Of a stretch of DNA of 64,000 nucleotides, positions 38,892 through 48,878 are shown one piece after another; within the stretch, counting starts at the first letter, position 1, and the number at the start of each line of letters is the position of its first letter. The translations under genes were made by a program, and so were the position numbers. The notes beneath the pieces are model-generated. The model was not told the origin of the DNA. It did not search any database and saw only the letters and a program-made list of their open reading frames with translations. Source of the stretch: Paenalkalicoccus suaedae (GTDB taxonomy: Bacteria > Bacillota > Bacilli > Bacillales > Salisediminibacteriaceae); assembly GCF_006965545.2 (NCBI RefSeq), contig NZ_CP041372.2, positions 1,984,001-2,048,000 of the forward strand, read 5' to 3'.

Positions 38892-39975
38892 GGTCTCCAC
38901 TCTCCATTACCTTATTAATAAGAATAGTAGGAGTCGCGACTTCTAAATCGTCAGGCACATTTTGACCGTTTGTAATAAAACTTGGTGCAAGATGGTAGTC
39001 TGCACTTATACTAAGCATAGCTCCGACCGTATCGGTTTCATCTGCTTTGGTAAAAATAACATGATCAATTGAAATAAGTTGAAACTGTTCGACAATCTTT
39101 TTCATATCACGATATTTCGAAGTGAGCGAGAGGACAAGATGGTTTTCCATGTCATCCTGGAAATTAATAATCTCTTTTAATTGATTCACATAAAGAGGAT
39201 TTCTAAAATTACGCCCCGCTGAGTCTATTAAAATAAAATCATAGTCGTTAAACTGATCGACAGCCTTTTTAAAATCTTCGATCGTATAAGCAACTTCTAC
39301 AGGCACATCTAGAATTTTTGCGTACGTTTTTAGTTGCTCGATAGCAGCAATACGAAATGTATCTGTTGTAATAAATGCTACTTTTTTATTTTCTTTAATA
39401 ACGGCATGGGACGCAATTTTAGCGATAGTTGTTGTTTTCCCAACGCCAGTCGGTCCAAACACATTTAAATATCGCTTCGCATTTCTCGGTTTGTCTGGAA
39501 GAAGCGCGAGTAACTCTTCTTTTACGAAAGCGTTAATTTCCTCTTCTGACAGTCCCTCATTCGATGTATACCAAGATTTCAGTAGTCGCTTCATAATGGT
39601 AAGCCGATACGTATCCGCGATATCCTGCTCTTTTAAGAATGTATTGATGGATTCAAGCATAGCAGGATATTCCTGCTCACTCGCATGAGACTGCATCGTC
39701 GTGATTAAGCTTTTGAGCTCCTTAATTTCGCGACTTAATTTTGTCGTATCCTCTGAGCGTGCTCGCACTCGAGGCTTCACTTTTTCCTTCGGCTGTGTTT
39801 TTATTTCAGGATCAATTGCAGCAATTACTTCAATATTCTTCTTAGTGAATAGCCCGAAGAATCCCCCAGACTCCACTCGTTTCGAATTTAAAATGACAGC
39901 ATCACTGCCTAATTCTCCGCGAATTTTTGTCATGGCCTCACTCATGTCTTTTGCTATATATTTTTTTACCTTCAT
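38884..39975 (-). CDS. flhF: Flagellar SRP-like GTPase FlhF
   Basis: SRP-family GTPase placing the flagellar basal body. 363 residues: variable B domain (about 1-100), N domain, then the G domain with P-loop [20 protein letters not shown] and DSAGR-type motifs. ATG overlaps the flhA stop as ATGA. Its partner FlhG follows, overlapping by 8 bp. Confidence 0.95.
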   Translation of the reverse strand: MKVKKYIAKDMSEAMTKIRGELGSDAVILNSKRVESGGFFGLFTKKNIEVIAAIDPEIKTQPKEKVKPRVRARSEDTTKLSREIKELKSLITTMQSHASEQEYPAMLESINTFLKEQDIADTYRLTIMKRLLKSWYTSNEGLSEEEINAFVKEELLALLPDKPRNAKRYLNVFGPTGVGKTTTIAKIASHAVIKENKKVAFITTDTFRIAAIEQLKTYAKILDVPVEVAYTIEDFKKAVDQFNDYDFILIDSAGRNFRNPLYVNQLKEIINFQDDMENHLVLSLTSKYRDMKKIVEQFQLISIDHVIFTKADETDTVGAMLSISADYHLAPSFITNGQNVPDDLEVATPTILINKVMESGDHG

Positions 39976-42020
39976 TGACCATTCACCACCCCAATACTCT
40001 GTACTTCTACGCTTGGCTCAAGCTCGTTGTAGGATAATACCGGAACGTTCGGCATATACCGCTCTATTAGATGCCTAATATACATCCTTACAGCTGGCGA
40101 ACATAAGAGAATTGGCATTTGTCCTGTTTGTTGCATCGCATCAACTTCTTGTAGAATCGATTCAACAATTTGCTGCGATCGTTGTGGATCTAAGTTTAAG
40201 AAAGCCCCATGGTCCGTCTGTTGGACAGCATCAGCTACGGCCTTTTCGACAGCTCCACTGACTGTAATGACGTAAAGAGGCTCGCCCTCTTGTACGTATT
40301 GCTTCGTAATTTGCCTAGATAGTGCCTGACGAACATACTCCGTTAATAAATCTGTATCCTTCGACATTTGCCCATAGTCCGCGAGTGTTTCAAAAATAAC
40401 CGGTAGATTACGAATCGACACTTTTTCAAGTAGTAGTTTGCTAAGTACCTTTTGGATATCTCCGGTGGAGAGCGTACTAGGCGTGACATCCTCAACGAGC
40501 GTTGGATACGATTCATTCATATGATCGATCAATTGCTTCGTTTCTTGGCGACCTAATAGTTCGTGCGCATGGCGCTTAATTACCTCCGTTAAATGGGTCG
40601 AAACAACAGACGGCGGATCAACAACGGTGTAACCAGAAAGCTCTGCCTGCTCTTTAAAGTCTTCCGAAATCCAAAGCGCTGGCAGTCCGAAAGCAGGCTC
40701 CGTTGTCTCAATACCTGTGATCGCGTCATCCTCCACGCCCGGGCTCATTGCCATGTAGTGATCTAGTAACAGTTCTCCTTTAGCAACTTCGTTCCCTTTA
40801 ATCTTAATAGAATATTCGTTTGGCTGAAGCTGAATATTATCTCGAATACGAATAACAGGCACGATCATTCCCATTTCAATCGCGAGCTGTCGTCTGATCA
40901 TTACCACTCGATCTAAAAGGTCTCCACCTTGATTGGCGTCAGCTAGAGGAATTAATCCATAGCCGAATTCAAACTCTACAGGGTCTACTTGCAGAAGACT
41001 CACGACACTCTCTGGTGATTTAATATCTTCTTCTTTACTTTCTGTTGAAGCAGCAGATTCCTCCATTGCTTCTGTCGCAATCTTTTGCTCATTTCGACTT
41101 AACACAAAGCCACCTACCCCAAGGACTGTAGCTACACCAGCTGTTACTGGAAGTGCTATTGGTGTGAAAATTCCAAGTGCTAAAATGGTACCTCCAGCAA
41201 CATAAAGCATTTTTGGATAAGCAAATAATTGCTTTGTAATGTCATGGCCTAAGTTTCCTTCCGAAGCAGCACGCGTCACGACAATACCTGTTGCTGTCGC
41301 GATTAGTAGTGCAGGAATTTGACTCACTAGCCCATCACCTACAGTAAGTAGTGTATATTTAGATGCCGCTTCTGTGAGCGGAAGTCCTTCTTGAAGCATT
41401 CCGATAACAAGACCAAAAATTAAGTTGATCATAACAATAACAATACCTGCTATCGCATCTCCTTTAACGAACTTACTCGCACCATCCATCGACCCATAGA
41501 AATCAGCTTCTTGCTCAATTTTGCGACGACGCTCACGAGCTTCTACATCTGAGATCATTCCTGCATTTAAATCTGCATCGATACTCATTTGCTTACCAGG
41601 CATTGCATCTAACGTAAAACGAGCTCCTACTTCAGATACACGCTCAGCACCTTTTGTAATAACGATAAACTGAATCACTACAAGGATAACGAATACAACA
41701 AAACCAACTAATGCGTTACCACCTACAACGAAGTTACCGAATGTCTCGATCACGTTCCCTGCGTCACCTTGGTTACCTAAGATCGCTCTTGTTGTTGAAA
41801 CGTTAAGTCCTAATCGGAACAAGGTAACAAGTAAGAGTAACGTTGGGAAAATAGAGAACTGTAGCGGTTCTCTTGTATTCATCGAAATTAATATAATTAA
41901 AAGCGCAGTGGCGATATTGATGATAATAAGCAAGTCAATAATCGCTGTTGGAAGCGGAATAATTAACATGATGACTATAAGAACTACCGCCATTAATACA
42001 CTAAAATCTTTTAAAGGCAT
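39972..42020 (-). CDS. flhA: Flagellar export gate protein FlhA
   Basis: Central pore component of the flagellar type III export gate. 682 residues: about eight transmembrane segments in the N-terminal third (MAVVLIVIMLIIPLP onward), the conserved FHIPEP-type loop region (TLDAMPGKQMSIDADLNAG), and a large cytoplasmic C-terminal domain docking the chaperone/substrate complexes. It lies 28 bp after flhB and overlaps flhF (ATGA). Confidence 0.97.
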   Translation of the reverse strand: MPLKDFSVLMAVVLIVIMLIIPLPTAIIDLLIIINIATALLIILISMNTREPLQFSIFPTLLLLVTLFRLGLNVSTTRAILGNQGDAGNVIETFGNFVVGGNALVGFVVFVILVVIQFIVITKGAERVSEVGARFTLDAMPGKQMSIDADLNAGMISDVEARERRRKIEQEADFYGSMDGASKFVKGDAIAGIVIVMINLIFGLVIGMLQEGLPLTEAASKYTLLTVGDGLVSQIPALLIATATGIVVTRAASEGNLGHDITKQLFAYPKMLYVAGGTILALGIFTPIALPVTAGVATVLGVGGFVLSRNEQKIATEAMEESAASTESKEEDIKSPESVVSLLQVDPVEFEFGYGLIPLADANQGGDLLDRVVMIRRQLAIEMGMIVPVIRIRDNIQLQPNEYSIKIKGNEVAKGELLLDHYMAMSPGVEDDAITGIETTEPAFGLPALWISEDFKEQAELSGYTVVDPPSVVSTHLTEVIKRHAHELLGRQETKQLIDHMNESYPTLVEDVTPSTLSTGDIQKVLSKLLLEKVSIRNLPVIFETLADYGQMSKDTDLLTEYVRQALSRQITKQYVQEGEPLYVITVSGAVEKAVADAVQQTDHGAFLNLDPQRSQQIVESILQEVDAMQQTGQMPILLCSPAVRMYIRHLIERYMPNVPVLSYNELEPSVEVQSIGVVNGQ

Positions 42021-42048
42021 ATGCGCTTCTTCCCTTCTTCTTTAAACC

Positions 42049-43128
42049 CTAAATCTTCTTTTGAATCCGATAAACGTATGCTAAAACCTCTGCTACAGCT
42101 TTAAATAAATCCTCTGGAACTTCTTGTCCGATTTCCGCATTTTTATATAAAGCTCTTGCTAGTGGTCTATTTTCAACAGTAATAATATTATGAGATTTCG
42201 CCGTGTTTTTAATTTTAAGGGCGATATAATCGACACCCTTTGCGATCACAACAGGGGCATCCATTTTGTCATTGTCATATTTAAGTGCAATCGCATAGTG
42301 CGTCGGGTTTGTGATAACGACGTCTGCTTTAGGAACATCCTGCATCATACGACTCATCGCCATTTGGCGTTGCTTTTCTTTAATTTTAGATTTGATCAGA
42401 GGGTCACCCTCCATTTTTTTATACTCGTCCTTTACATCTTGCTTAGACATCTTAATGTTTTTTTCGTGATCATATTTTTGATACATATAGTCTAAGATAG
42501 CTAAAAAGATAAGTAGGAACCCTACTGCAAGCCCCATGATAATAATTAAATTGCCAACTAAACTTGCGGAATCGTAAACAGAATATAAACCGATGTGCAA
42601 TAAATCATCCATAAAGAACCACATCACCGCACCAGTTACAAGACTAACTAAAAAGATCTTAAGCATCGATTTTACAAACTCTACCAATGCTCGTATTGAG
42701 AAAATTCGTTTGAAGCCTTTAATTGGATCTACTTTTTCAAGCTTCACTTTTACCGCCTCAGGAGCAAATAAAACACCTACTTGAATGTAGTTACTTACTA
42801 GTCCTCCGAGTGCAGCAACTCCCATAATCGGTGAGACTGCGAGAGTAGCTTGCCAAGCAAACGTCAGCATAATATGATGGAGATTTTCTTCTGTTAAATC
42901 GATTAATAAATAATCGGTGAAGGTAAATTGTGTAATATGAATAAGCTGATCCACAATCAGCCGTCCTGCTAGCCAAAAGAAGATAAAGACGAACAGGATG
43001 ATAAAGGATGTATTTACATCCGTACTTTTTGCAACCTGGCCTTTTTGTCTGGACTCACGTTGTTTTTTGGGTGTTGCACGCTCTGTTTTTTCTTGCGCGA
43101 AATATTGCAAATCTAAACGTAAAAACAT
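42049..43128 (-). CDS. flhB: Flagellar export switch protein FlhB
   Basis: Membrane protein that autocleaves to switch export specificity from rod/hook to filament. 359 residues: N-terminal basic tail, four transmembrane segments, and the autocleavage motif NPTH in VVITNPTHYAIALKY, where cleavage follows Asn. Downstream of fliR by 5 bp. Works with FliK, also in this operon, which senses hook length. Confidence 0.96.
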   Translation of the reverse strand: MFLRLDLQYFAQEKTERATPKKQRESRQKGQVAKSTDVNTSFIILFVFIFFWLAGRLIVDQLIHITQFTFTDYLLIDLTEENLHHIMLTFAWQATLAVSPIMGVAALGGLVSNYIQVGVLFAPEAVKVKLEKVDPIKGFKRIFSIRALVEFVKSMLKIFLVSLVTGAVMWFFMDDLLHIGLYSVYDSASLVGNLIIIMGLAVGFLLIFLAILDYMYQKYDHEKNIKMSKQDVKDEYKKMEGDPLIKSKIKEKQRQMAMSRMMQDVPKADVVITNPTHYAIALKYDNDKMDAPVVIAKGVDYIALKIKNTAKSHNIITVENRPLARALYKNAEIGQEVPEDLFKAVAEVLAYVYRIQKKI

Positions 43129-43133
43129 ACGTG

Positions 43134-43907
43134 CTACACCCTTCCGTACAGAGTCATTAATGTTCGCATCGTCTCAATAACCACCTCAGAGAGATGTTGG
43201 ACTAACACAAAAAATGGCGCCATTGTTACAATCATGATAATAAAGCCTAAAAAGATTTTAAGTGGCATCCCGACAACAAACACGTTTACTTGCGGCACCG
43301 TTCTTGCAACGAAGCCTAAGGCGACATCTACTAAAAAGATCGGCGCAACAATAGGCACGGACATTTGAAAGGCGATAATAAACATGGTGTTAAAAGTTGT
43401 TGCGATAAATTCTATAATGGATTCATCTCCGAACGGTATGTATAGCTGTTGCATTGGTATGAACTGATAGCTATAAAAAGCGCCATCAATCAACAAATGG
43501 TGAACGTCTAGTGCTAGGATGAGAAGAATAGAAAACGTGTATAAATAACTACCAATTAAAGGTGACTGCGTACCTGTTTGTGGATCAATTACGTTAGCGA
43601 TTAAAAACCCAAGCTTCAAATCGATTAATCCACCGGCTATTTGAATCGCATAATAGAGAACCGTTGCCACAAGTCCAACCGTTAACCCAACAAGTGCTTC
43701 CTTTAAGATTAACAGCACGTATTCGTAATTAAGCTCTAGAAGTGGCCAATCCTCTGTAAAATAAATAATCCAAGATAAGAACAATGCTATCCCTACCTTC
43801 ATTCGTGCAGGGATGTTTTGATACGAAAAAAACGGAAGCGTAAGTAAGAAGGCTGACATTCTTACTAAAATGAGTAAAAAGGGCGGAAACCATTCTGTAA
43901 ACTCCAT
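43134..43907 (-). CDS. fliR: Flagellar export protein FliR
   Basis: Part of the FliPQR export core. 257 residues, almost entirely hydrophobic with five to six predicted transmembrane segments. It sits between fliQ and flhB, as in B. subtilis; FliR and FlhB contact one another in the export gate. The 7-bp spacing to fliQ is typical of this operon. Confidence 0.94.
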   Translation of the reverse strand: MEFTEWFPPFLLILVRMSAFLLTLPFFSYQNIPARMKVGIALFLSWIIYFTEDWPLLELNYEYVLLILKEALVGLTVGLVATVLYYAIQIAGGLIDLKLGFLIANVIDPQTGTQSPLIGSYLYTFSILLILALDVHHLLIDGAFYSYQFIPMQQLYIPFGDESIIEFIATTFNTMFIIAFQMSVPIVAPIFLVDVALGFVARTVPQVNVFVVGMPLKIFLGFIIMIVTMAPFFVLVQHLSEVVIETMRTLMTLYGRV

Positions 43908-43914
43908 ATTGCTC

Positions 43915-44184
43915 CTACCCTACAAACTGATACAAGTTACTAAAAATTGACTCTGCAAAAGTTAGTAATTGCGTCAGCATCCATGGTCCAAAAACGATGA
44001 GTGCAATGAGTACTCCTGCAATTTTGGGAATAAACGCAAGTGTTTGTTCCTGAATTTGCGTCGTTGCCTGAAAAATACTTACTGCAAGTCCGATAATTAA
44101 CGCTGTTATGAGTAGCGGTCCAGATATTAATAGAGTGACTAGAACTCCTTGCTCAGCCCAGCCAAGCACCATTTCCTGTGTCAT
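43915..44184 (-). CDS. fliQ: Flagellar export protein FliQ
   Basis: Small export-core subunit of 89 residues with two transmembrane segments (about 15-40 and 52-75), the standard FliQ layout, with the conserved start QEMVLGWAEQGV and SIFQATTQIQEQTL. It lies 11 bp after fliP. GGAGG precedes ATG at 44184. Confidence 0.93.
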   Translation of the reverse strand: MTQEMVLGWAEQGVLVTLLISGPLLITALIIGLAVSIFQATTQIQEQTLAFIPKIAGVLIALIVFGPWMLTQLLTFAESIFSNLYQFVG

Positions 44185-44195
44185 GATTATTCCTC

Positions 44196-44876
44196 CTAAA
44201 AGCTAAATAGCAATGAGCGGACGACTAGATGCCAGCCATCTACTAAAACAAACAGCAAAATCTTGAACGGCAACGCGATCATTACTGGAGGAAGCATCAT
44301 CATCCCCATCGACATCAACACACTGGCGACTACCATATCGATTACTAAGAACGGTACAAATATCATAAAACCTATTTGGAAGGCCGTTTTGAGCTCGCTT
44401 ATCGCAAAAGCTGGAACAAGAGCGGTTAACGGAATATCATCTAGCGACTCTGGCCGCGGCTCTCCTGCATATCCCATAAATAGTGCCAAATCCTTTTCTC
44501 GTGTATGCTGCGCCATGAATTCCTTCATCGGCGTAGCAGCTTCGTTGAACGCTTCTTCTTGGGTTAGCTCTCCGTCAAACAGCGGTTGCAGAGCATTCTC
44601 ATTCACTTCAGAAAAGATAGGTGCCATGATAAAAAATGTCATAAATAAAGCGAGTCCGATAATAACTTGGTTAGGTGGCATTTGCTGAGTTGCAAGACCT
44701 GATCGAACGAAGGATAATACTATAACGATCCGAGTAAAACTCGTCATCAAAATAAGGATTGCTGGAGCAAGTGAAAGGACGGTTAACACTAATACTAACT
44801 GCACCGTCGACGTTAGATTTTGGGGATCGTCGCTGAATATATCTAATGATGGAATTTCAATAAATGCTGCTATCAT
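44196..44876 (-). CDS. fliP: Flagellar export protein FliP
   Basis: Core of the export gate (FliP5-FliQ4-FliR1). 226 residues: two N-terminal hydrophobic segments, a periplasmic/extracytoplasmic loop, then two C-terminal segments; the conserved SFTRIVIVLSFVRSGLATQQ and MPPNQVIIGLALFMTF segments mark the family. ATG overlaps the fliZ stop (ATGA). An N-terminal signal-like stretch is expected in this family. Confidence 0.96.
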   Translation of the reverse strand: MIAAFIEIPSLDIFSDDPQNLTSTVQLVLVLTVLSLAPAILILMTSFTRIVIVLSFVRSGLATQQMPPNQVIIGLALFMTFFIMAPIFSEVNENALQPLFDGELTQEEAFNEAATPMKEFMAQHTREKDLALFMGYAGEPRPESLDDIPLTALVPAFAISELKTAFQIGFMIFVPFLVIDMVVASVLMSMGMMMLPPVMIALPFKILLFVLVDGWHLVVRSLLFSF

Positions 44877-45550
44877 CGATCCCGCTCCTCTAATTCTTGA
44901 TGCACCTTCGTTTGTGATTTCTTGACGCCATCTAGTTCTTTCGATAAAAACTGATTAAAGGAAGATGGTCCAGGTGGTTCGCCATTTCGCTCACGTCTTT
45001 TTTGTAACAAGCTTTGAACAAGCTGCTGTGGCTGATTAAAGCTCGTTTGTGATTCCCGTTTTAGCATCGCCTTAATTTCTTCAGGGTCATCAATCTCCTT
45101 TAGTAAAGAGATAGATTCGCCAACCCCGACAACTAATAATCGGTCTCCGACCTTTACTAGCTGTACAGAACGATTTGTTCCAACTCCAACCCCGCCAACT
45201 GACTGAATTGTCGCGGCATCTTGAAACCTTCTCGACTTGTTACCCACAAATTTTGCAATAATATAAAAGAGCAATAACACGGCCCCTAAAGCCAATATTA
45301 GCTGTCCAAAGAGCATAAAGAGGTTTTGATTTTGAGGAATTACTGCTCCTTCTTCTATCTCCGCCTCATTAAAATTGCTATCAGACTCTCCAACATTTCC
45401 AACTGATTCTTCATTCTCCGTCTCAACTTCCTCTAGCTGATTAATTCCTTCAATAACCGAGCGATCCGATTCACCAAAGTTGCCTTCTGCTAGAGCAGTT
45501 GGAGAGAAAAGAACGAATAGAATCATGATCATGCCTATCGTTTTTCTCAC
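44873..45550 (-). CDS. fliO: FliO/FliZ family flagellar protein
   Basis: Called FliZ in B. subtilis; homologue of FliO, which assists FliP assembly. 225 residues: signal peptide (1-22, ending ALAEGN), an acidic extracytoplasmic stretch, one transmembrane segment (about 80-100) and a basic cytoplasmic tail. Start is GTG 45550 behind GGGG. It lies 26 bp after cheY. Confidence 0.88.
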   Translation of the reverse strand: MRKTIGMIMILFVLFSPTALAEGNFGESDRSVIEGINQLEEVETENEESVGNVGESDSNFNEAEIEEGAVIPQNQNLFMLFGQLILALGAVLLLFYIIAKFVGNKSRRFQDAATIQSVGGVGVGTNRSVQLVKVGDRLLVVGVGESISLLKEIDDPEEIKAMLKRESQTSFNQPQQLVQSLLQKRRERNGEPPGPSSFNQFLSKELDGVKKSQTKVHQELEERDR

Positions 45551-45576
45551 GCTGCTACCCCACTTTATGTTAAAGA

Positions 45577-45939
45577 TTATCCAAGTGTTTTATTAATTGC
45601 TTCTAAAACACGTTCTGCCTGAAATGGCTTTACGATGAAGTCCTTTGCACCTGCTTGAATGGCATCAATAACCATTGCTTGTTGTCCCATCGCAGAACAC
45701 ATAATAACTTTTGCATTAGGATCATGCTTACGGATTTCTTTTAAAGATGTAATCCCATCCATCTCTGGCATCGTAATGTCCATTGTTACTAGGTCAGGGG
45801 AATGCTCTTTATATAAGTCGACTGCTTGAGCACCGTCACTCGCTTCAGCGACTACATTAAAATCATTTTTTGTTAAAATATCTTTGATCATCATTCTCAT
45901 AAAAGCTGCATCATCTACGATTAGTACGTTAATTGCCAT
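45577..45939 (-). CDS. cheY: Chemotaxis response regulator CheY
   Basis: Single-domain regulator that, when phosphorylated by CheA, binds the motor switch. 120 residues with acidic pocket Asp9/Asp10, phospho-acceptor Asp54 (VTMDITMP), Ser82 and Lys104. It lies between fliY and fliZ, so the switch genes, the regulator and the CheY-P phosphatase FliY are adjacent. GGGAGG precedes ATG at 45939. Confidence 0.97.
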   Translation of the reverse strand: MAINVLIVDDAAFMRMMIKDILTKNDFNVVAEASDGAQAVDLYKEHSPDLVTMDITMPEMDGITSLKEIRKHDPNAKVIMCSAMGQQAMVIDAIQAGAKDFIVKPFQAERVLEAINKTLG

Positions 45940-45967
45940 TGGTGTTGTCCTCCCTAAATCGAATACA

Positions 45968-47194
45968 TTATTTTAAGTTTTTTAAACGATCCTGTCTGCT
46001 TACGATATCCGTTACTCGAACACCAAAGTTTTCGTCAATGACGACTACTTCCCCTTTAGCAATCAAGCGCTGGTTGACAAGAATGTCTACCGGCTCTCCT
46101 GCAAGTTTATCAAGCTCAATAATAGAACCATGAGAAAGCTCTAATATTTCTTTAATCGACCTTTTCGTTCGACCAAGCTCCACCGTAACTTCTAGTGGAA
46201 TTTCCATTAACATATCTAAATTTCGAGCTTCCTGATCTGATAAAGATGGAGCTTCGAAATTAGAGAATGCCGCTGGCTGGACATTTACGTCGCGGTCAGG
46301 AATTTGAGCTTGACGTGAAACGAGCTGTGAGCCTCTTTCAGCTGCTTGTGCTCGCTCAGGCTCTCGATTCGGCTGCTCGGCTGATGGCGCCGGCTGTGAG
46401 ACTTGCTCAGGCTGAGAAGTGGGTTGAAGCTCCTCTTCTACTTCCGCAATCAGCTCTTCCTCATCCGTTGAACTAGACTGAGGATTCATCAACTTGTCTA
46501 CCATGTTTTTCGCAAAGCTTACAGTGACAAGCTGCATGATCTTCGAATCAATTAACTCTCCTACTTTTAAATCAAAGGAAATTTTGATTAACACATCTTC
46601 ATCCGGAAGTTTTACACCGTTCGGATTATCTTGAAGATTCATCATTTCAATTCCCGGTGGTGAAATATCTACCTTTTGATTAAAGATTGTCGACATAGAA
46701 GTAGATGCAGAGCCCATCATTTGGTTCATTGCTTCTTGAACAGCACTTAACTCCATCTCACCTAGTTCATCGGACTCGATGTTTGTTCCGTCATTACCTA
46801 GCATTAAATCAGCAATAATAGCTGCATCACTCGTTTTAATTACGAGAAGATTTAGTCCCTCAAAACCAACTGTATACTCTACGGAAACGGCTACATGTGG
46901 AATTGGGAACTCATCTTCTAAATCCTTTCTTTTGACGGCTGACACTTTAGGAGTTGTAATATCCACCTTTTGATTTAACAACGTGGATAGCGCCGTTGCC
47001 GAGCTACCAAATGAAATATTACCGATTTCACCTAGCGCATCTTGTTCAATCGGAGTTAAATAGTCATTAATATCAGCCTCGTTTAACTCACTTGATTCTT
47101 GCTCTGATTCTTCGTTACTGCTTGTATCATCGTCATCGTCCATGCCGTTTAACAGAGCGTTAATCTCATCTTGCGAGAGCATATCATCATTCAT
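45968..47194 (-). CDS. fliY: Flagellar switch protein FliY (FliN/CheC-like phosphatase)
   Basis: Switch-complex protein with CheY-P phosphatase activity. 408 residues: N-terminal LSQDEINALLNG CheY-binding segment, CheC-like phosphatase core with two E/N motifs (LGEIGNISFGSSATAL and AVQEAMNQMMGSAS), a Pro/Gln/Glu-rich linker, and a C-terminal FliN/SpoA domain. The frame extends to 47215, but GGAGG nine bases before ATG at 47194 and the B. subtilis MENNRLSQDEID start favour the inner ATG. It overlaps the fliM stop by 8 bp. Confidence 0.96.
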   Translation of the reverse strand: MNDDMLSQDEINALLNGMDDDDDTSSNEESEQESSELNEADINDYLTPIEQDALGEIGNISFGSSATALSTLLNQKVDITTPKVSAVKRKDLEDEFPIPHVAVSVEYTVGFEGLNLLVIKTSDAAIIADLMLGNDGTNIESDELGEMELSAVQEAMNQMMGSASTSMSTIFNQKVDISPPGIEMMNLQDNPNGVKLPDEDVLIKISFDLKVGELIDSKIMQLVTVSFAKNMVDKLMNPQSSSTDEEELIAEVEEELQPTSQPEQVSQPAPSAEQPNREPERAQAAERGSQLVSRQAQIPDRDVNVQPAAFSNFEAPSLSDQEARNLDMLMEIPLEVTVELGRTKRSIKEILELSHGSIIELDKLAGEPVDILVNQRLIAKGEVVVIDENFGVRVTDIVSRQDRLKNLK

Positions 47195-48182
47195 TGTCAT
47201 ATTCCTCCTCTTCAATCACGTCCGTAATTTGAACGGCAAGGTGATGTTTCACTTTTCCTGGTTGCACTTTGTACTTAGGCTCATCTCCCACACGCGTAAG
47301 GAGTGGAGCATCAATTTGCTGATCTAGCTCAATAATGTCGTCTTTGGCTAAGAATAAAAATTCTTCAACCGTTATTTCAGAGCGACCTAGCTCAACAGCG
47401 ACATCAAGTGGAGCGCGTTTAATATTATATTCTAACGACTCAAGCTCTAGAGGCTCTCGTTCCTTCTTTTGCGTCTGCATCCACAAATGCACCGATAATC
47501 GTGGCAGTATTGATTCAATGACTACGTGAGGCAAGCAAATGTTAATCATTCCAGTTGTTTCCCCAATAGTAGTTGAGAGCGAGATCACGACTACAGTCTC
47601 GTTTGGCGAAACGAGCTGTAAAAACTGTGGGTTTACTTCGAGCTCATCCATCATTGGATCAAGCTCTTCAATCGATAACCACGCTTCTCTAAAGGTTTCG
47701 AGTGTCTTTTGGAATAGCTGAGACATAATTTTCGTTTCTATTTCAGTTAAATTATCCACCTTATTAAAGGCTTCTCCCTGTCCACCAAGCATTCTGTCAA
47801 GCATTGCATAGGCAATGTTTGGGTTAACCTCCATGACGAATCGTCCTTCGAGCGGATACGGCTCGAATACATTTAAGATCGTCATTTTAGGTACAGACCG
47901 AATAAATTCCTCATAAGGCAGCTGATCAACCGATGCAACATTCAATTGAACGAATGTCCTTAGCTGAGCAGAGAGCTGCGTCGTTAAGAGCCTTGCAAAG
48001 TTCTCGTGAATCCTTGTTAAACTTCGAATCTGATCTTTTGAAAAACGTAGTGCACGCTTAAAATCGTACGTTTTAATTTTTCGCTTTGTTTCTTCTTGTT
48101 TTAGCTCATCCGCATCAACTTCACCCGTTGATAAGGATGATAACAGCGCATCAATTTCGCTTTGCGATAAAACATCAGCCAT
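47187..48182 (-). CDS. fliM: Flagellar motor switch protein FliM
   Basis: C-ring protein that receives CheY-P. 331 residues, equal to the usual length. N-terminal CheY-binding peptide LSQSEIDALLSS, CheC-like middle domain, C-terminal SpoA domain. ATG at 48182 with GAGGTGAGG just upstream; a GTG at 48191 would overlap that site. Overlaps fliY. Confidence 0.97.
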   Translation of the reverse strand: MADVLSQSEIDALLSSLSTGEVDADELKQEETKRKIKTYDFKRALRFSKDQIRSLTRIHENFARLLTTQLSAQLRTFVQLNVASVDQLPYEEFIRSVPKMTILNVFEPYPLEGRFVMEVNPNIAYAMLDRMLGGQGEAFNKVDNLTEIETKIMSQLFQKTLETFREAWLSIEELDPMMDELEVNPQFLQLVSPNETVVVISLSTTIGETTGMINICLPHVVIESILPRLSVHLWMQTQKKEREPLELESLEYNIKRAPLDVAVELGRSEITVEEFLFLAKDDIIELDQQIDAPLLTRVGDEPKYKVQPGKVKHHLAVQITDVIEEEEYDNE

Positions 48183-48219
48183 TTGCCTCACCTCACTTAC
48201 TTAGTCGATATCCTCGACT

Positions 48220-48654
48220 TTACTGAATAATCTTTTGTTGCATATACACTCGCGTTACTTGTCCCTCTTGCATAATCAAGTTAATTTCATTCGCTATAGA
48301 GGCTTCTAATGCTGTAATGCCTTCTGAGCCCTGAAAGTCTTGAGCGGTTAAATCTGCAAGCTTACTAATAATGATATTTTCGATCTGGAAAGCTCGTAGC
48401 TCAAGCTCATTACGAGCATCTACGCTATCAGCTTCGATCACGAATTTACCACGAATAATTTGATTAGATGCTAGATTCGTTGTAATCTCTTCTGTCTCGA
48501 CAGAGCGTTCAATGACTTCTTCGATTGTGGGAGCAGCATTAGGATCCTCTGGTGCTTGGAAAAACTGCGTGTATAAAAACAGTGTTAATCCACCAATCAA
48601 CGTTAAAGCAACTAAAATAATGAGCATGATTGTAACTAGACGATTTTTAAACAA
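48220..48654 (-). CDS. fliL: Flagellar basal body-associated protein FliL
   Basis: Stator-associated protein of 144 residues: one N-terminal transmembrane segment (about 7-30) and an extracytoplasmic SPFH-like domain, the FliL layout. It lies directly upstream of fliM (37 bp), 2 bp after swrD. Stators (MotAB/MotPS) are not in this window. Confidence 0.92.
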   Translation of the reverse strand: MFKNRLVTIMLIILVALTLIGGLTLFLYTQFFQAPEDPNAAPTIEEVIERSVETEEITTNLASNQIIRGKFVIEADSVDARNELELRAFQIENIIISKLADLTAQDFQGSEGITALEASIANEINLIMQEGQVTRVYMQQKIIQ

Positions 48655-48656
48655 GA

Positions 48657-48878
48657 CTAGTCCTCCTCTTTACTTAATGCATTTGATGCTAAAGGACCAA
48701 GCCCAATCAGCTGATAAAAAGCCTCTACACGTTCGATGAGTTCTTGTTCCGTTTCTTTTACTACGATCATTTTGCCATTTGTAAGAGTAATTGTTGTATC
48801 AGGAAAAGCTTGAACCTGCTCGATATAAAGCGCATTTAATGTGAACGTTTGATTATTTAATCTCGTCAATGTGACCAT
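48657..48878 (-). CDS. swrD: SwrD/FlbD family flagellar protein
   Basis: 73 residues of the FlbD/SwrD (YlzI) family; B. subtilis SwrD raises motor torque for swarming. Family pattern: [12 protein letters not shown] start and [14 protein letters not shown] core. Unlike nearly all its neighbours it has no Shine-Dalgarno in the 20 bases before the ATG; a strong AAAGGAGG lies about 33 bases upstream, followed by a 15-codon frame that overlaps the swrD start (see findings). Followed 2 bp later by fliL. Confidence 0.9.
   Translation of the reverse strand: MVTLTRLNNQTFTLNALYIEQVQAFPDTTITLTNGKMIVVKETEQELIERVEAFYQLIGLGPLASNALSKEED

Noticed and set aside
44263-44688. 141-aa plus-strand frame opposite fliP
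   Set aside because: FliP is clearly coding on the other strand; the frame lacks a start signal.
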